From assembly GCF_014695585.1 (NCBI RefSeq), contig NZ_JACJON010000077.1, positions 62,001-126,000 on the forward strand: DNA of 64,000 nucleotides, in the 5' to 3' direction. Origin of the DNA: Microcoleus sp. FACHB-831 (GTDB taxonomy: Bacteria > Cyanobacteriota > Cyanobacteriia > Cyanobacteriales > FACHB-T130). The position numbers and the translations under genes are program-made. Shown one piece after another: positions 55,941-64,000 of this stretch. Numbering within the stretch: the first letter of the stretch is position 1; every line of letters begins with the position of its first letter. The notes under the pieces are model-generated. The model searched no databases and had not been told where the DNA came from. It saw nothing but the letters and a program-made list of their open reading frames with translations.

Positions 55941-56163
55941 TCTGAACTTCTCCCTATGCCCTCAAGTCTTCCGCACTTTATCTTACCGGAAAGGCTGGAA
56001 GTCTTGCGCGGGTATATAGCGCGATCGCCATTTACAAGCGATCTTTCTCAACTGAGGAGTCAAGGCGCGATCGCTAGCTAAACCACTGTCTTAGAAACTT
56101 CTATTTAGGAATTCAAGACATAATTAGGTTGTGACAAACTTATAAAAAATTGGAGGCGCGATC

Positions 56164-56724
56164 GTGTCAGTTAAACTACTAAAACGCCTATTCACAGTCA
56201 AGGAATATCACCAGATGGTTGATGCTGGTATCCTCAATGAGGATGACCGAGTGGAACTCATCGCAGGAGAAATTATTAGGATGTCCCCTATAGGCAGACG
56301 CCATGCAGCTTGTGTGAAGTGCTTAAACAAACTATTGTCTCAAAGATTAGGCGATCGCGCCTTGGTAAGCGTGCAAGATCCAGTTCAATTGGATGACTAC
56401 TCCGAACCCCAGCCTGACTTAGCATTGCTTGCACCACGCGCCGATTTTTACGAATCAGGACATCCCCAGCCAGATGATATTTTGCTAGTAATTGAAGTAG
56501 CAGATACCACAGTTGAATCTGACAGAGATGTAAAAATTCCTAACTATGCTCAAAGCGGCATTTGTGAAGTGTGGCTGGTAAATATTAACGAGCAATGCGT
56601 TGAAGTTTACCTGATGCCTGCACCCAATGGCTATATAAATGTGCAGAAGTTCTACCGGGGTCAATGTCTTTCCCCTCAAGCGTTCCCTGATGTTAATTTA
56701 ACTGTAGATGAGATACTGGGATAG
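56164..56724 (+). CDS. Uma2-family endonuclease-like protein (DUF820)
   Basis: A 186-residue protein of the Uma2 (DUF820) family, greatly expanded in cyanobacteria. It has a restriction-endonuclease-like fold: RVELIAGEIIRMSP, then PQPDLALL (Asp), LLVIEVADTT (Glu) and the helix that follows. GTG at 56164 is the start; GGAGG lies seven bases upstream. Uma2 genes are abundant, but their function is unknown. It is a lone gene. Confidence 0.88.
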   Translation: MSVKLLKRLFTVKEYHQMVDAGILNEDDRVELIAGEIIRMSPIGRRHAACVKCLNKLLSQRLGDRALVSVQDPVQLDDYSEPQPDLALLAPRADFYESGHPQPDDILLVIEVADTTVESDRDVKIPNYAQSGICEVWLVNINEQCVEVYLMPAPNGYINVQKFYRGQCLSPQAFPDVNLTVDEILG

Positions 56725-56838
56725 GGTTGCTGGTGCTTTTGGAGAGCGATCGCCATCTTCATAAAAAGCGCGGTAGCGAAGCCCCGGCAATAGCGATCGC
56801 GTTACAACAGTAGAAACCGATAAAATTCATCATTTCTA

Positions 56839-58950
56839 CTAGCTATCATTCCGAATACTCCCATCTGGCATAATGGTGTTGCTAAATATGGCATGACTCA
56901 GATTAGCATCATACAAATCGGCTTCGCTGAAGTTAGCGCCAGTCAAATTTGCACCTTCTAAATTGGCTTGAAATAGTCCTGCGCGATACAAGTTAGCACT
57001 ACTCAAATTAGCTCCACTGAGAGCGGCTCTACTTAGATCGGTTCTGCTTAAATCCGCACCTGACAAATTGGTTTTGTTCAGGTTGACTTTACTTAGTTGA
57101 AAACCGCTCATGTTTACACCTTTTAAATAAGCGTCACTCAGATTACGACTACAGTTAATAGCTTTTTTCAGCATCATGTGAGTGAGACTGGGGTATTGGA
57201 TTGAGTAATCTTTATATTCTGGGTCAAAGTTGCGTACAGGTGCTATTTCTTCTTTTCCCAAAACAACCACATACGCACCACAATTATCAGACGCCTCACC
57301 AAAAACGAAAAGCCAGTGCGCGTCCCCTTCATCGCCATAATCAGTAGCAAACCCTCTAGATTTTGCTATTGCTTTTTCCAGCGGTAAAAAATTCTGGGTA
57401 TCGACGAAAGCTGCCCATCCAAGCCAACCTTCTCTCAGTTCTTGCATCCCATTACGCCACTGGTATAGTTGATAGACTTCTTCTGGTATGCGACAAGAGA
57501 AACCTGTGAGTTTTTCATCAATTTGTTCGCGGGTTAAACCGGGTTGCAAAGATGAAGCAATATCGGGTTGATTTTCCAGAAAATAGTCTAAAATTCTATC
57601 TAATACTTCTGTCAGAGGTGTTTTGAGTTGGTTTGTTGCGATCGCTTCCTGTGATGGAAAATTAATTGCATCTGTCAGGTTAGCTCCCAAATAGACAGCC
57701 TTGGTTAAATTAGCATTACTCAGATTAGCACCGCTCAGGTTAGCTTCATTGAGCAGCGATTGACTGAGGTTAGCATCGCTCAAATCAGCGTTACTAAGAT
57801 TAGCATTGATTAGGTTAGCTTGATTGAGGTTAGCTTGTATGAAGTTGGCATTACTCAGGTTCGCTTGGTTCAGGTTGGCCCGACTCAGGTTAGCCCCGTT
57901 AAGGATAGCTTGAGTAAGATTGACACGGCTCAAATCGGAATCGCTCAGGTTAGCATTACTGAGGTTAGCTTGCTCCAGATTAGCATCAACTAAGATAACA
58001 TCGCTGAGGTCAGTACCGCTTAAATTAGTACCGCTGAGGTTAGCGCCTTCCAGTTTAGTTCCTTTAAGGTCGGCATCTATCAAATTTTGACCAGTCGCTT
58101 GCTGATTGACAATTCGCCACACTAAATAGGATTTGTCTGTTAAACCACTAACATTATCAATTTTTGCTCCAGTCCAGATAACTCCGTTTTGGTTGGTGTT
58201 GTTGAGATTTGTGCCGCTTAAATCAGCATTAGTTAAATTAACCTTTGTCAAGTTGCTGCCACTCAAGTTGGCATCAATTAAGTTTGCATTGCTGAGGTTA
58301 GCTTTTGTTAAATCAGCATTAATCAAGTTAGCGCCGCTGAGATTAGCATTTGTAAGGTTAACATATTTAAAATTAGTAACACTGAGGTTAGAATTGCTTA
58401 AATTGGTATAACTCAAATCTAATTCAGCAAAGGTTTTCCCACTCAAATCGAGTTCGCTCAAGTTGGCACGACTTAACTTTGCACGATACCAATACAAGTT
58501 TGCTTCTCGAAAAATTGCGCCCTCTAATTTTGCTCCTTTAAAGTTCGCACCCATGAAGTCGCCAGTTAGTTTAGCATTAGTACAATCGGTGTTGCTGAGG
58601 TCAGCATCGCAAGGGCCAGTGCCATTAGCACCAAAGTCAGCATTAGTTAAGTTAGCTCCTTTCAAGTTAGCTTTATTCAGGTGACAAGGGCTAATTTGAG
58701 CATCTGTCAAGTCAGCACCGCTGAGGTCAACATCATTTAGGTAGCCGTTCAATCTGGCACCTCTAAGGTTGGCATTTCTCAGATTGGCATTGTTCAGGTT
58801 GACATGGCTTAAAATTGCACCACTCAAATTAGCATCGCTTAGATTAACACCACTCAGGTTAATTTCCCCACCCTGAGAACCATAAAATGCAACACCTGAA
58901 AAATCTCTTTGCCCTGCTGCGTAGCGTCTGAGCAGTTCATCGCGGTTCAT
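56839..58950 (-). CDS. Pentapeptide-repeat protein with inserted SMI1/KNR4 domain
   Basis: A 703-residue protein. Pentapeptide repeats of the form A(N/D)LxN fill ~10-430 and ~600-695, which fold as a right-handed beta-helix. Between them (~455-590) is an SMI1/KNR4-type domain (RIPEEVYQLYQWRNGMQELR, then FLPLEKAI). SMI1/KNR4 domains are often immunity proteins against polymorphic toxins. The combination is unusual. It has no signal peptide. It starts 95 bases from the plus-strand gene at 59046, head to head. Confidence 0.85.
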   Translation of the reverse strand: MNRDELLRRYAAGQRDFSGVAFYGSQGGEINLSGVNLSDANLSGAILSHVNLNNANLRNANLRGARLNGYLNDVDLSGADLTDAQISPCHLNKANLKGANLTNADFGANGTGPCDADLSNTDCTNAKLTGDFMGANFKGAKLEGAIFREANLYWYRAKLSRANLSELDLSGKTFAELDLSYTNLSNSNLSVTNFKYVNLTNANLSGANLINADLTKANLSNANLIDANLSGSNLTKVNLTNADLSGTNLNNTNQNGVIWTGAKIDNVSGLTDKSYLVWRIVNQQATGQNLIDADLKGTKLEGANLSGTNLSGTDLSDVILVDANLEQANLSNANLSDSDLSRVNLTQAILNGANLSRANLNQANLSNANFIQANLNQANLINANLSNADLSDANLSQSLLNEANLSGANLSNANLTKAVYLGANLTDAINFPSQEAIATNQLKTPLTEVLDRILDYFLENQPDIASSLQPGLTREQIDEKLTGFSCRIPEEVYQLYQWRNGMQELREGWLGWAAFVDTQNFLPLEKAIAKSRGFATDYGDEGDAHWLFVFGEASDNCGAYVVVLGKEEIAPVRNFDPEYKDYSIQYPSLTHMMLKKAINCSRNLSDAYLKGVNMSGFQLSKVNLNKTNLSGADLSRTDLSRAALSGANLSSANLYRAGLFQANLEGANLTGANFSEADLYDANLSHAIFSNTIMPDGSIRNDS

Positions 58951-59045
58951 GTCGTTTATCCCTGAATCAATTGACTAATTAGTACAAATATACTATCATG
59001 CCTGCAAAAGTCGCGGCGTAATTGCCTGAAAAGGGGGCACAAGAG
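58951..59045. promoter_or_regulatory. Shared divergent promoter region
   Basis: This 95-base stretch lies between the start codons of two large repeat-protein genes reading in opposite directions. It must contain both promoters. TACTATC near 58990 and TTGACTAATTAG near 58969 are possible core elements, but no unique assignment can be made. Confidence 0.4.
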
Positions 59046-60848
59046 ATGACTGAAGGTTGGCATTCTGAAGCGGCTACAGCCCTAAAAACCACCCCACTAG
59101 AACAAGATCGGCAGCAGTTGTGTGACTTAGCTGCCATTGATGCTATTCCTAATTTTCTCGTAGCAGCAATTAACCCAGAAATTCGGGTAGCGATCGCCCA
59201 AAACCCCAACACAACCCCTCACCTACTAGCACACTTGGCAAGCGATGAAGATGAGTACGTTCGTGAAGCCGCAGCCGCTAATCCTAACACTCCCGTCGAT
59301 GCACTAGAACAGCTGGCAAAAGATAGAAATCTGGATGTTCGCACGGCTTTAGTTAAAAATCTCAATACTCCTAGCAAAGCACTAGAACATTTATCGGATG
59401 ATATTTATGAAAGCATCCGTCGAGCCGTTGCCAAACATCGCAATACACCCGGAAATGTGCGGATAAAGCTGTTAGAAGTCATCCCGCAGCACGTTCAAGA
59501 ACCTCCCAAGTTAGCGGCTGCGGCAGACCCCAACACGCCTGTAAGTACCTTGGAAGAGTTAGCCAAGAGTCGAGAGATGCGTATCATTAGTAGCGTTGCT
59601 GCCAATCCTAGCACCCCTATCAAAACGGTTGAGCAATTAGCAGCAAATGAGGAGTTTTATGTACGTTGCGCTGTAGGTCAAAGTTGCACAATTGTGAGTA
59701 TTTTGGAACAACTTTCTAGAGACTCTAGGTTTCCTGTCCGCGAATCTGTTGCCAAAAACCCCAATACACCCGTCCATATTTTAGAACGTTTGGCTAAAGA
59801 TTCTGAATATCACGTCAGTAGCGATGTTAGCCGTAACCCCAAAACACCTGCACTCATTTTGGAGCAGTTAGTAGAACGTCATCCCACTGGTGTAGCAATA
59901 AATCCAAATACGGCTGAGGAAACGCTTCGTCGTCTAGCTAACCATCCAAACAACGACCCCCGCAGAGGTGTTGCTAACAATCCCCACACGCCTGCTGACG
60001 TGCTAGAGAGGTTGGCAGAAGATAAAGAAGGGGGGACTCGCAAAGCTGTTGCGAAGAATCCTAATACACCAGCAAGTGCGCTGGCAAAACTGGCTGATGA
60101 TGAAACCAAAATCGGTAATATGGAGACGACCTCCATCACGATTTTAAAATTCTACATACAAGAAGCTGTTGCTCGTAACCCCAACACGCCTGAAGGTGTT
60201 TTGCAAAAGTTGGCAGATAGGAAAAATCTGTTTGTCTGTGAAGCGATCGCCCAAAATCCTAAAACTCCTGCAAGCATCTTAGAGCAGTTATCAACAGAGA
60301 GTAACCTATCATATCCCTGCACGAAGTTCATCGCACCTAAGACTGTTCCAATCGAACGAACTAACAATTACTCGCGCTACTTATTGGGGGTGCGTATGGC
60401 GATCGCTACAAATCTAAATACCCCACAAAGCGTTTTAGATCTGTTGGCAGAAGATGAGGATGAAAAAGTTCGTCTTGCTGCTAAAAAAAACCGCCTTACC
60501 GTCCGTGCTAACCTCGCTAAAAACCCAAATACACCTGTCAATGATTTAGAGAAATTTTTGCAGGATGAAAACCAAGATGTGCGTCTAGCAGTTACTCAGC
60601 ATCCCCAAGGTTTGCCATTATTTCTGACAACTTGTGCAAACTATTCTGCTAACTTTACCCGCTTGGTTGCTCTCTTTCATTCGCAAATTCCTGTTAGTAT
60701 ACTGGAGGAAACCGCTGCTTCGCCATCTTGGTGGGAACGTTACGCGATCGCTCACAACTCTAGTACGCCTGCTGAGATACTTCAACAATTAGCGCAAGAC
60801 AGGAACCAGATCGTGCAAGTTACTGCCAGCGCAAAACTCCCAACCTAA
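59046..60848 (+). CDS. Leucine-rich-variant (LRV) repeat protein
   Basis: A 600-residue protein made almost wholly of ~24-residue repeats of the type VRxAVAxNPNTPxxxLExLAxD, typical of LRV-like alpha-solenoids. I count about 20 units. It is likely a protein- or nucleic-acid-binding scaffold. ATG at 59046 is preferred; a TTG at 59022 adds eight residues. It has no signal, Cys cluster or catalytic motif. It is head to head with the pentapeptide gene. The two could work as a pair, but this is inference. Confidence 0.8.
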   Translation: MTEGWHSEAATALKTTPLEQDRQQLCDLAAIDAIPNFLVAAINPEIRVAIAQNPNTTPHLLAHLASDEDEYVREAAAANPNTPVDALEQLAKDRNLDVRTALVKNLNTPSKALEHLSDDIYESIRRAVAKHRNTPGNVRIKLLEVIPQHVQEPPKLAAAADPNTPVSTLEELAKSREMRIISSVAANPSTPIKTVEQLAANEEFYVRCAVGQSCTIVSILEQLSRDSRFPVRESVAKNPNTPVHILERLAKDSEYHVSSDVSRNPKTPALILEQLVERHPTGVAINPNTAEETLRRLANHPNNDPRRGVANNPHTPADVLERLAEDKEGGTRKAVAKNPNTPASALAKLADDETKIGNMETTSITILKFYIQEAVARNPNTPEGVLQKLADRKNLFVCEAIAQNPKTPASILEQLSTESNLSYPCTKFIAPKTVPIERTNNYSRYLLGVRMAIATNLNTPQSVLDLLAEDEDEKVRLAAKKNRLTVRANLAKNPNTPVNDLEKFLQDENQDVRLAVTQHPQGLPLFLTTCANYSANFTRLVALFHSQIPVSILEETAASPSWWERYAIAHNSSTPAEILQQLAQDRNQIVQVTASAKLPT

Positions 60849-60879
60849 AACTAGGTTGATACTAGATAATCATGCGATC

Positions 60880-60942
60880 GCTCCCTAGCCCGCGCAGGCG
60901 GGCTTTGTTCGTATAGCCGCGACTTCAGTCGCGCGGGCTATT
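60880..60942. repeat. Dispersed GC-rich hairpin
   Basis: Two hairpins in a row: AGCCCGC-GCAG-GCGGGCT (about 60886-60903) and CCGCGACTTCAGTCGCG (about 60917-60935). The type is common between genes in filamentous cyanobacteria. It separates convergent genes and may also end transcription. Confidence 0.55.
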
Positions 60943-62590
60943 ATCTCCTCAATCTCCCCGATCTCAAAATAGTAATCACCAACCACAACCCCAAAAAACT
61001 AGCAGATGCAAACAAAACATTACTAATCAAAGACAACTGATTCGTTTGAGCGCTACTAGAAATAATCGCCGCACCAATAATCAAACAACCCACCACAATA
61101 CTAAACGAAAGCCTATTAGCCGAATCATCCAAACTGCGGCGCAAAGGGTCAATTTCCTTAATAGTCAAATTCCATTTTAACGTCTCCGAAGTCACCCTAT
61201 CTAACAACAACTCCGTCAACCGAGGAGATTGCAGCGACAAACTTTTAATATCCAGCGCCGTTCTTAAAAGAGCTTGCAACGGATCTTCTCCAAGTAGCTG
61301 ACGCCGGAACAAATCTGTCATCAAAGGCTTGATTTCCTCAATCAGATTAAGTTCCGGGTCAAAAATCCTACCCGTTCCCTCCAAATTAGCTAAAGTCTTC
61401 GCATACAAACCCAAATTGCTAGGCATCCTGATTTTATTATTCCTAGCAGTTTGCAGCACCTCATAAAATATCTTAGAAAAATTCATCTGCGACAAGCTGA
61501 GATTAAAATACTTTCTCAGCATCCGCGCATAATCATTTTCCAAACGAACTAAATTCACCGCACCCGATGAATCAGACAACTGCAAAGTTAGCTGAGTACA
61601 CCTCTGGGCATCTAAATCGACAATTGCTAACAGCATCTCAGTCAAAATTTGCTGCGTGCGCGGGTCGAGTCGCCCCACCAAACCGCAGTCAATCAGCGCC
61701 ACGCGACCATCGTCTAGATAAAACAAATTCCCCGGATGCGGGTCAGCATGGAAAAATCCATCAATGTACAATTGCTGAAAGAAAGCGCGTAATAAAAGAG
61801 TTGTAATTTCTCGCCTTTGCGTCCTGGGATCTTTACCGTTTTTTGTGACTAAATCTGCCGATAGTAGCGGTACGCCGTGCAGCCACTCCATCACCAGTAA
61901 CTTTTCTGTCGTAAACTCCCAGTAAATTTCTGGTACTACCAACTGCTTCGGATCGAACCAGCGGCTTTTGGAAAGATTGCGCCGCAACTGGTCGGTGTAA
62001 CCTGCTTCTTGGGTGAAATCAAGTTCTGCTTGCAGCGCGTTACTAAATTCGTCAGCTATGGAGACAATATCGAAGGTTTGTCCAAAATCTGTCCTCGCTA
62101 CTAATTCCGCCAAAGTTTTTAGCAGCGAGATATCTTGGGCAACAATAGCATCAATCCCAGGACGCTGAATTTTCAGCGCGACTTCACGACCATCAGCTAA
62201 GGTTGCTCTATGGGTCTGTGCGATGGAACCTGCTGCAACTGGTTGAAAATTAATTTTGGCGAAGGTTTCTTCTAGGGGTAGTCGCAGTTGTTGCCTAATG
62301 ACGATTTCTACCTCTGACCAGGGAACGGGCGGGACTTCTGCTTGTAGAGTAGAAAGGACTTCAATGTAGTCGGCTGGCAGTAGGTCGGGGCGGGTACTCA
62401 TCAACTGCCCAAGTTTAATATAAACGGGGCCTAAATCCACCAAAATATTACGCAAAACGGCAGGAGTAGGCAATTTTGGTTCGTCAGCTTTGCCGCCCGT
62501 CAGCAGCACTCGCATATAGTCCCAACCGTTGCGTAATACTACTTCGATTATGTCTCTCTGTCTAGAAGTGGTTTGGGTTAAGCTAAACAT
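60941..62590 (-). CDS. ABC1/UbiB-type atypical kinase
   Basis: A 549-residue ABC1 (ADCK/UbiB) kinase. The KxGQ signature is YIKLGQLMSTRPDLLPADYI; the Ala-rich loop AAGSIAQTHRA replaces the usual P-loop; VALKIQRPGI has the Lys; HADPHPGNLFYLDDGRVALI has the catalytic loop and the DCG. Two TM helices lie at the C-terminus (~490-545). UbiB proteins support quinone synthesis; cyanobacteria carry several paralogues, so a specific role (plastoquinone, tocopherol) cannot be assigned. Confidence 0.9.
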   Translation of the reverse strand: MFSLTQTTSRQRDIIEVVLRNGWDYMRVLLTGGKADEPKLPTPAVLRNILVDLGPVYIKLGQLMSTRPDLLPADYIEVLSTLQAEVPPVPWSEVEIVIRQQLRLPLEETFAKINFQPVAAGSIAQTHRATLADGREVALKIQRPGIDAIVAQDISLLKTLAELVARTDFGQTFDIVSIADEFSNALQAELDFTQEAGYTDQLRRNLSKSRWFDPKQLVVPEIYWEFTTEKLLVMEWLHGVPLLSADLVTKNGKDPRTQRREITTLLLRAFFQQLYIDGFFHADPHPGNLFYLDDGRVALIDCGLVGRLDPRTQQILTEMLLAIVDLDAQRCTQLTLQLSDSSGAVNLVRLENDYARMLRKYFNLSLSQMNFSKIFYEVLQTARNNKIRMPSNLGLYAKTLANLEGTGRIFDPELNLIEEIKPLMTDLFRRQLLGEDPLQALLRTALDIKSLSLQSPRLTELLLDRVTSETLKWNLTIKEIDPLRRSLDDSANRLSFSIVVGCLIIGAAIISSSAQTNQLSLISNVLFASASFLGLWLVITILRSGRLRR

Positions 62591-62626
62591 CTCTAAAAGT
62601 ATGAAGTATGAATTATCGTAATTCTC

Positions 62627-62730
62627 GTTCGCAGGCTGGAGCCTGCGAACGCCTGTAACTGGGCTGCCGCCTCTATTCCAGGAGGCTAGAGCCTACCGAA
62701 TCTACATTCCCAAGCGGAAGCCTGGGAATG
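62627..62730. repeat. Cluster of three dispersed hairpins
   Basis: GTTCGCAGGCTG-GAGCCTGCGAAC (62627-62650), AGGCT-AG-AGCCT (62683-62694) and CATTCCCAAGC-GG-AAGCCTGGGAATG (62705-62730). Their arms are GC-rich. They fill most of the gap between the ABC1 kinase and the guanylyltransferase genes, and probably act as a transcriptional boundary. Confidence 0.6.
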
Positions 62731-62803
62731 AGAGCGTATCTCTTATCCTGCTGATTGTTGTAACGTTCAGTAGCGGTGCCTGCCAATGCACCTGGGGAGG
62801 AAA

Positions 62804-63865
62804 TTACAGCAGATTTTGCAGGTTGGGGTCATCTTGCAGGGTTTTAAGTACCTGCTTAATTTCTTGGGTGCGTTCTTTGTTGACAATTAGGGTAACGTTG
62901 CGATCGCGCACTATCACTACATCCTCCAACCCAATCGTCACAATCACTTCATCCTCACTGCTGGAGTAAAGAATCGCCCCCTTTGTATCTAAACCCACAT
63001 GCTTGGCTAACTCCACATTCGGCTTATCTCCCTTCAGCAAACGCTCAATCGCATTCCAATCCCCCAAATCATCCCAACTAAACGACGCTGGCAATACATA
63101 CGCTAGTTGCGTCTTCTCCATCAACGCATAGTCAATACTCTTCTTGGCTAGCTCTGAATAAGCCGCCGCACCTTTTTCTTCCAAAGGCACAATAATCTCT
63201 GGCGCGTGGGCGTGCAGTTCCTCTAAAACAACCCCAGCCTGGAAGAAAAACATCCCGCTATTCCAGCTAAAACGGCCAGTTGCCAAAAAATTTTCCGCAG
63301 TTTCTCGGTTTGGTTTTTCAGTAAACCGACTCACCCGATAAGCTGGGAGTCCATTAAAACTGCCAATAGATTCACCTTGTTCAATATAGCCGTAGCCAGT
63401 CGAAGCATAACTTGGAGTAATCCCCAGAGTCACAATAGCCTTCTGGGATGCAGCCAACTGAGTAGCCGCAGAAATAGTATCTTTAAAAGCTTCTTGGTCG
63501 CCAATCCAGTGATCCGCAGGGAAGAAGCAAATAACAGTATTCTCGCCATAGCGCTTGGCAATTTCTAGAGTAGCCCAAGCAACAGCCGGTGCAGTATCGC
63601 GTCCTTCCGGTTCCACCAGTAAATTCTCTACGGGCAAAGAAGGTAGCTGTTCTTGCACCCCTTGCGCCAACAGGCTCGACGTTACCACCCAAAGATCGTC
63701 ATACTTACCACCAGACGAGGGTTCCGTAAGTCGGTCAGCCGTTGCCTGCAAGAGACTCCTGCCGCTACCATCCAAACATAAAAACTGCTTGGGGCGCTGT
63801 TTGCGGCTGAGAGGCCAAAACCGTTCCCCTTTGCCACCTGCGAGAATAACGGGTATAAAGTGCAT
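62804..63865 (-). CDS. Mannose-1-phosphate guanylyltransferase
   Basis: A 353-residue sugar nucleotidyltransferase that makes GDP-mannose. The N-terminal signature is LAGGKGERFWPLSRKQRPKQ (~9-28), followed by FFPADHWIG and the Lys-containing FTEKP. The C-terminal left-handed beta-helix domain is short and there is no phosphomannose isomerase domain, so it is the single-function form (ManC/CpsB-like). GDP-mannose feeds exopolysaccharide and glycan synthesis. The start is ATG at 63865. Confidence 0.9.
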   Translation of the reverse strand: MHFIPVILAGGKGERFWPLSRKQRPKQFLCLDGSGRSLLQATADRLTEPSSGGKYDDLWVVTSSLLAQGVQEQLPSLPVENLLVEPEGRDTAPAVAWATLEIAKRYGENTVICFFPADHWIGDQEAFKDTISAATQLAASQKAIVTLGITPSYASTGYGYIEQGESIGSFNGLPAYRVSRFTEKPNRETAENFLATGRFSWNSGMFFFQAGVVLEELHAHAPEIIVPLEEKGAAAYSELAKKSIDYALMEKTQLAYVLPASFSWDDLGDWNAIERLLKGDKPNVELAKHVGLDTKGAILYSSSEDEVIVTIGLEDVVIVRDRNVTLIVNKERTQEIKQVLKTLQDDPNLQNLL

Positions 63866-64000
63866 TCTTGTGTCTCCCCAGCCTCAAGCTATAATCCACG
63901 TTGAGCTTAAGTATACAAAACGCAATGGTTCATAGTTCATAGTTCATATTTTTAAGTCATCAATGAACAATGAGCAATAAACAATGAGCAAAGGTGTGAG
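63866..64000. other. End of window, no gene seen
   Basis: Holds the region before the guanylyltransferase start. From ~63925 there are short tandem units (GGTTCATAGTTCATAGTTCAT, AACAATGAGCAATAAACAATGAGCA split by a few bases), a slippage-type spacer. No ORF of useful length enters from the right edge. Confidence 0.4.

Noticed and set aside
1-64000. CRISPR arrays
   Set aside because: No regularly spaced direct repeats with unique spacers were found; the tandem tracts (14478-14615, 63925-64000) are low-complexity.
1-64000. Insertion sequence with its own transposase
   Set aside because: No DDE or Tnp-type ORF was recognised. The Rpn/DUF4351 protein is called a putative transposase in some databases but has a nuclease-like fold and no inverted ends.

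Overview
The window comes from a cyanobacterial chromosome, probably a filamentous oscillatorian-type lineage, though the genus cannot be fixed. The octamer GCGATCGC (HIP1) recurs throughout. Cyanobacterial or plastid markers include Ycf54, a Ycf46-like AAA ATPase, SigC, FurA, CrtE and Uma2. Short dispersed hairpin repeats fill many gaps.

Region by region: 1-5.6 kb carries the ribosome/membrane-insertion cluster (rpmH end, rnpA, PH-domain gene, yidC, jag, DUF177), then a Ycf46-like ATPase and an SH3 protein. 6.1-10.7 kb is a tandem family of four membrane-anchored peptidoglycan-binding proteins with the same N-terminal peptide (METLAYIHIALAYE-like). 10.8-15.7 kb holds furA, sigC, gpsA, lipA and tRNA-Pro(CGG). 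16.1-29.5 kb is a type I restriction-modification island on the minus strand. 29.9-36.8 kb carries small proteins, a subtilase with FG-GAP repeats, a methyltransferase, an S4 protein and an SGNH hydrolase. 37-50 kb carries a hybrid sensor kinase, a GH31 glycosidase, a hydrolase/acetyltransferase pair, mutS, a class IV aminotransferase and an AI-2E transporter. 50-64 kb carries NUDIX, folD, crtE, PAP2, ycf54, pdxJ, Uma2, a head-to-head pair of large solenoid-repeat proteins, an ABC1/UbiB kinase and a mannose-1-phosphate guanylyltransferase.

The most unusual region is the restriction island. The expected order hsdR-hsdM-hsdS is broken up by accessory genes. Between hsdM and hsdS lie an Rpn/DUF4351 gene, a ParD-ParE fusion and a VapBC pair, and each is followed by a relic of the last ~30-40 codons of hsdM. 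The relic next to hsdS still overlaps the hsdS start codon, so it marks the ancestral hsdM-hsdS joint. Between hsdR and hsdM lie two paralogous membrane-protein genes and a 622-residue PD-(D/E)XK protein. Each membrane-protein gene is followed by a relic of the hsdR 3' end, and both relics carry the same 136-bp MITE-like element at the same site. The operon therefore looks like a landing platform where genes were added repeatedly at the 3' ends of hsd genes, with duplication of those ends.

All functions below are inferred by reading the sequence; no database search was run.
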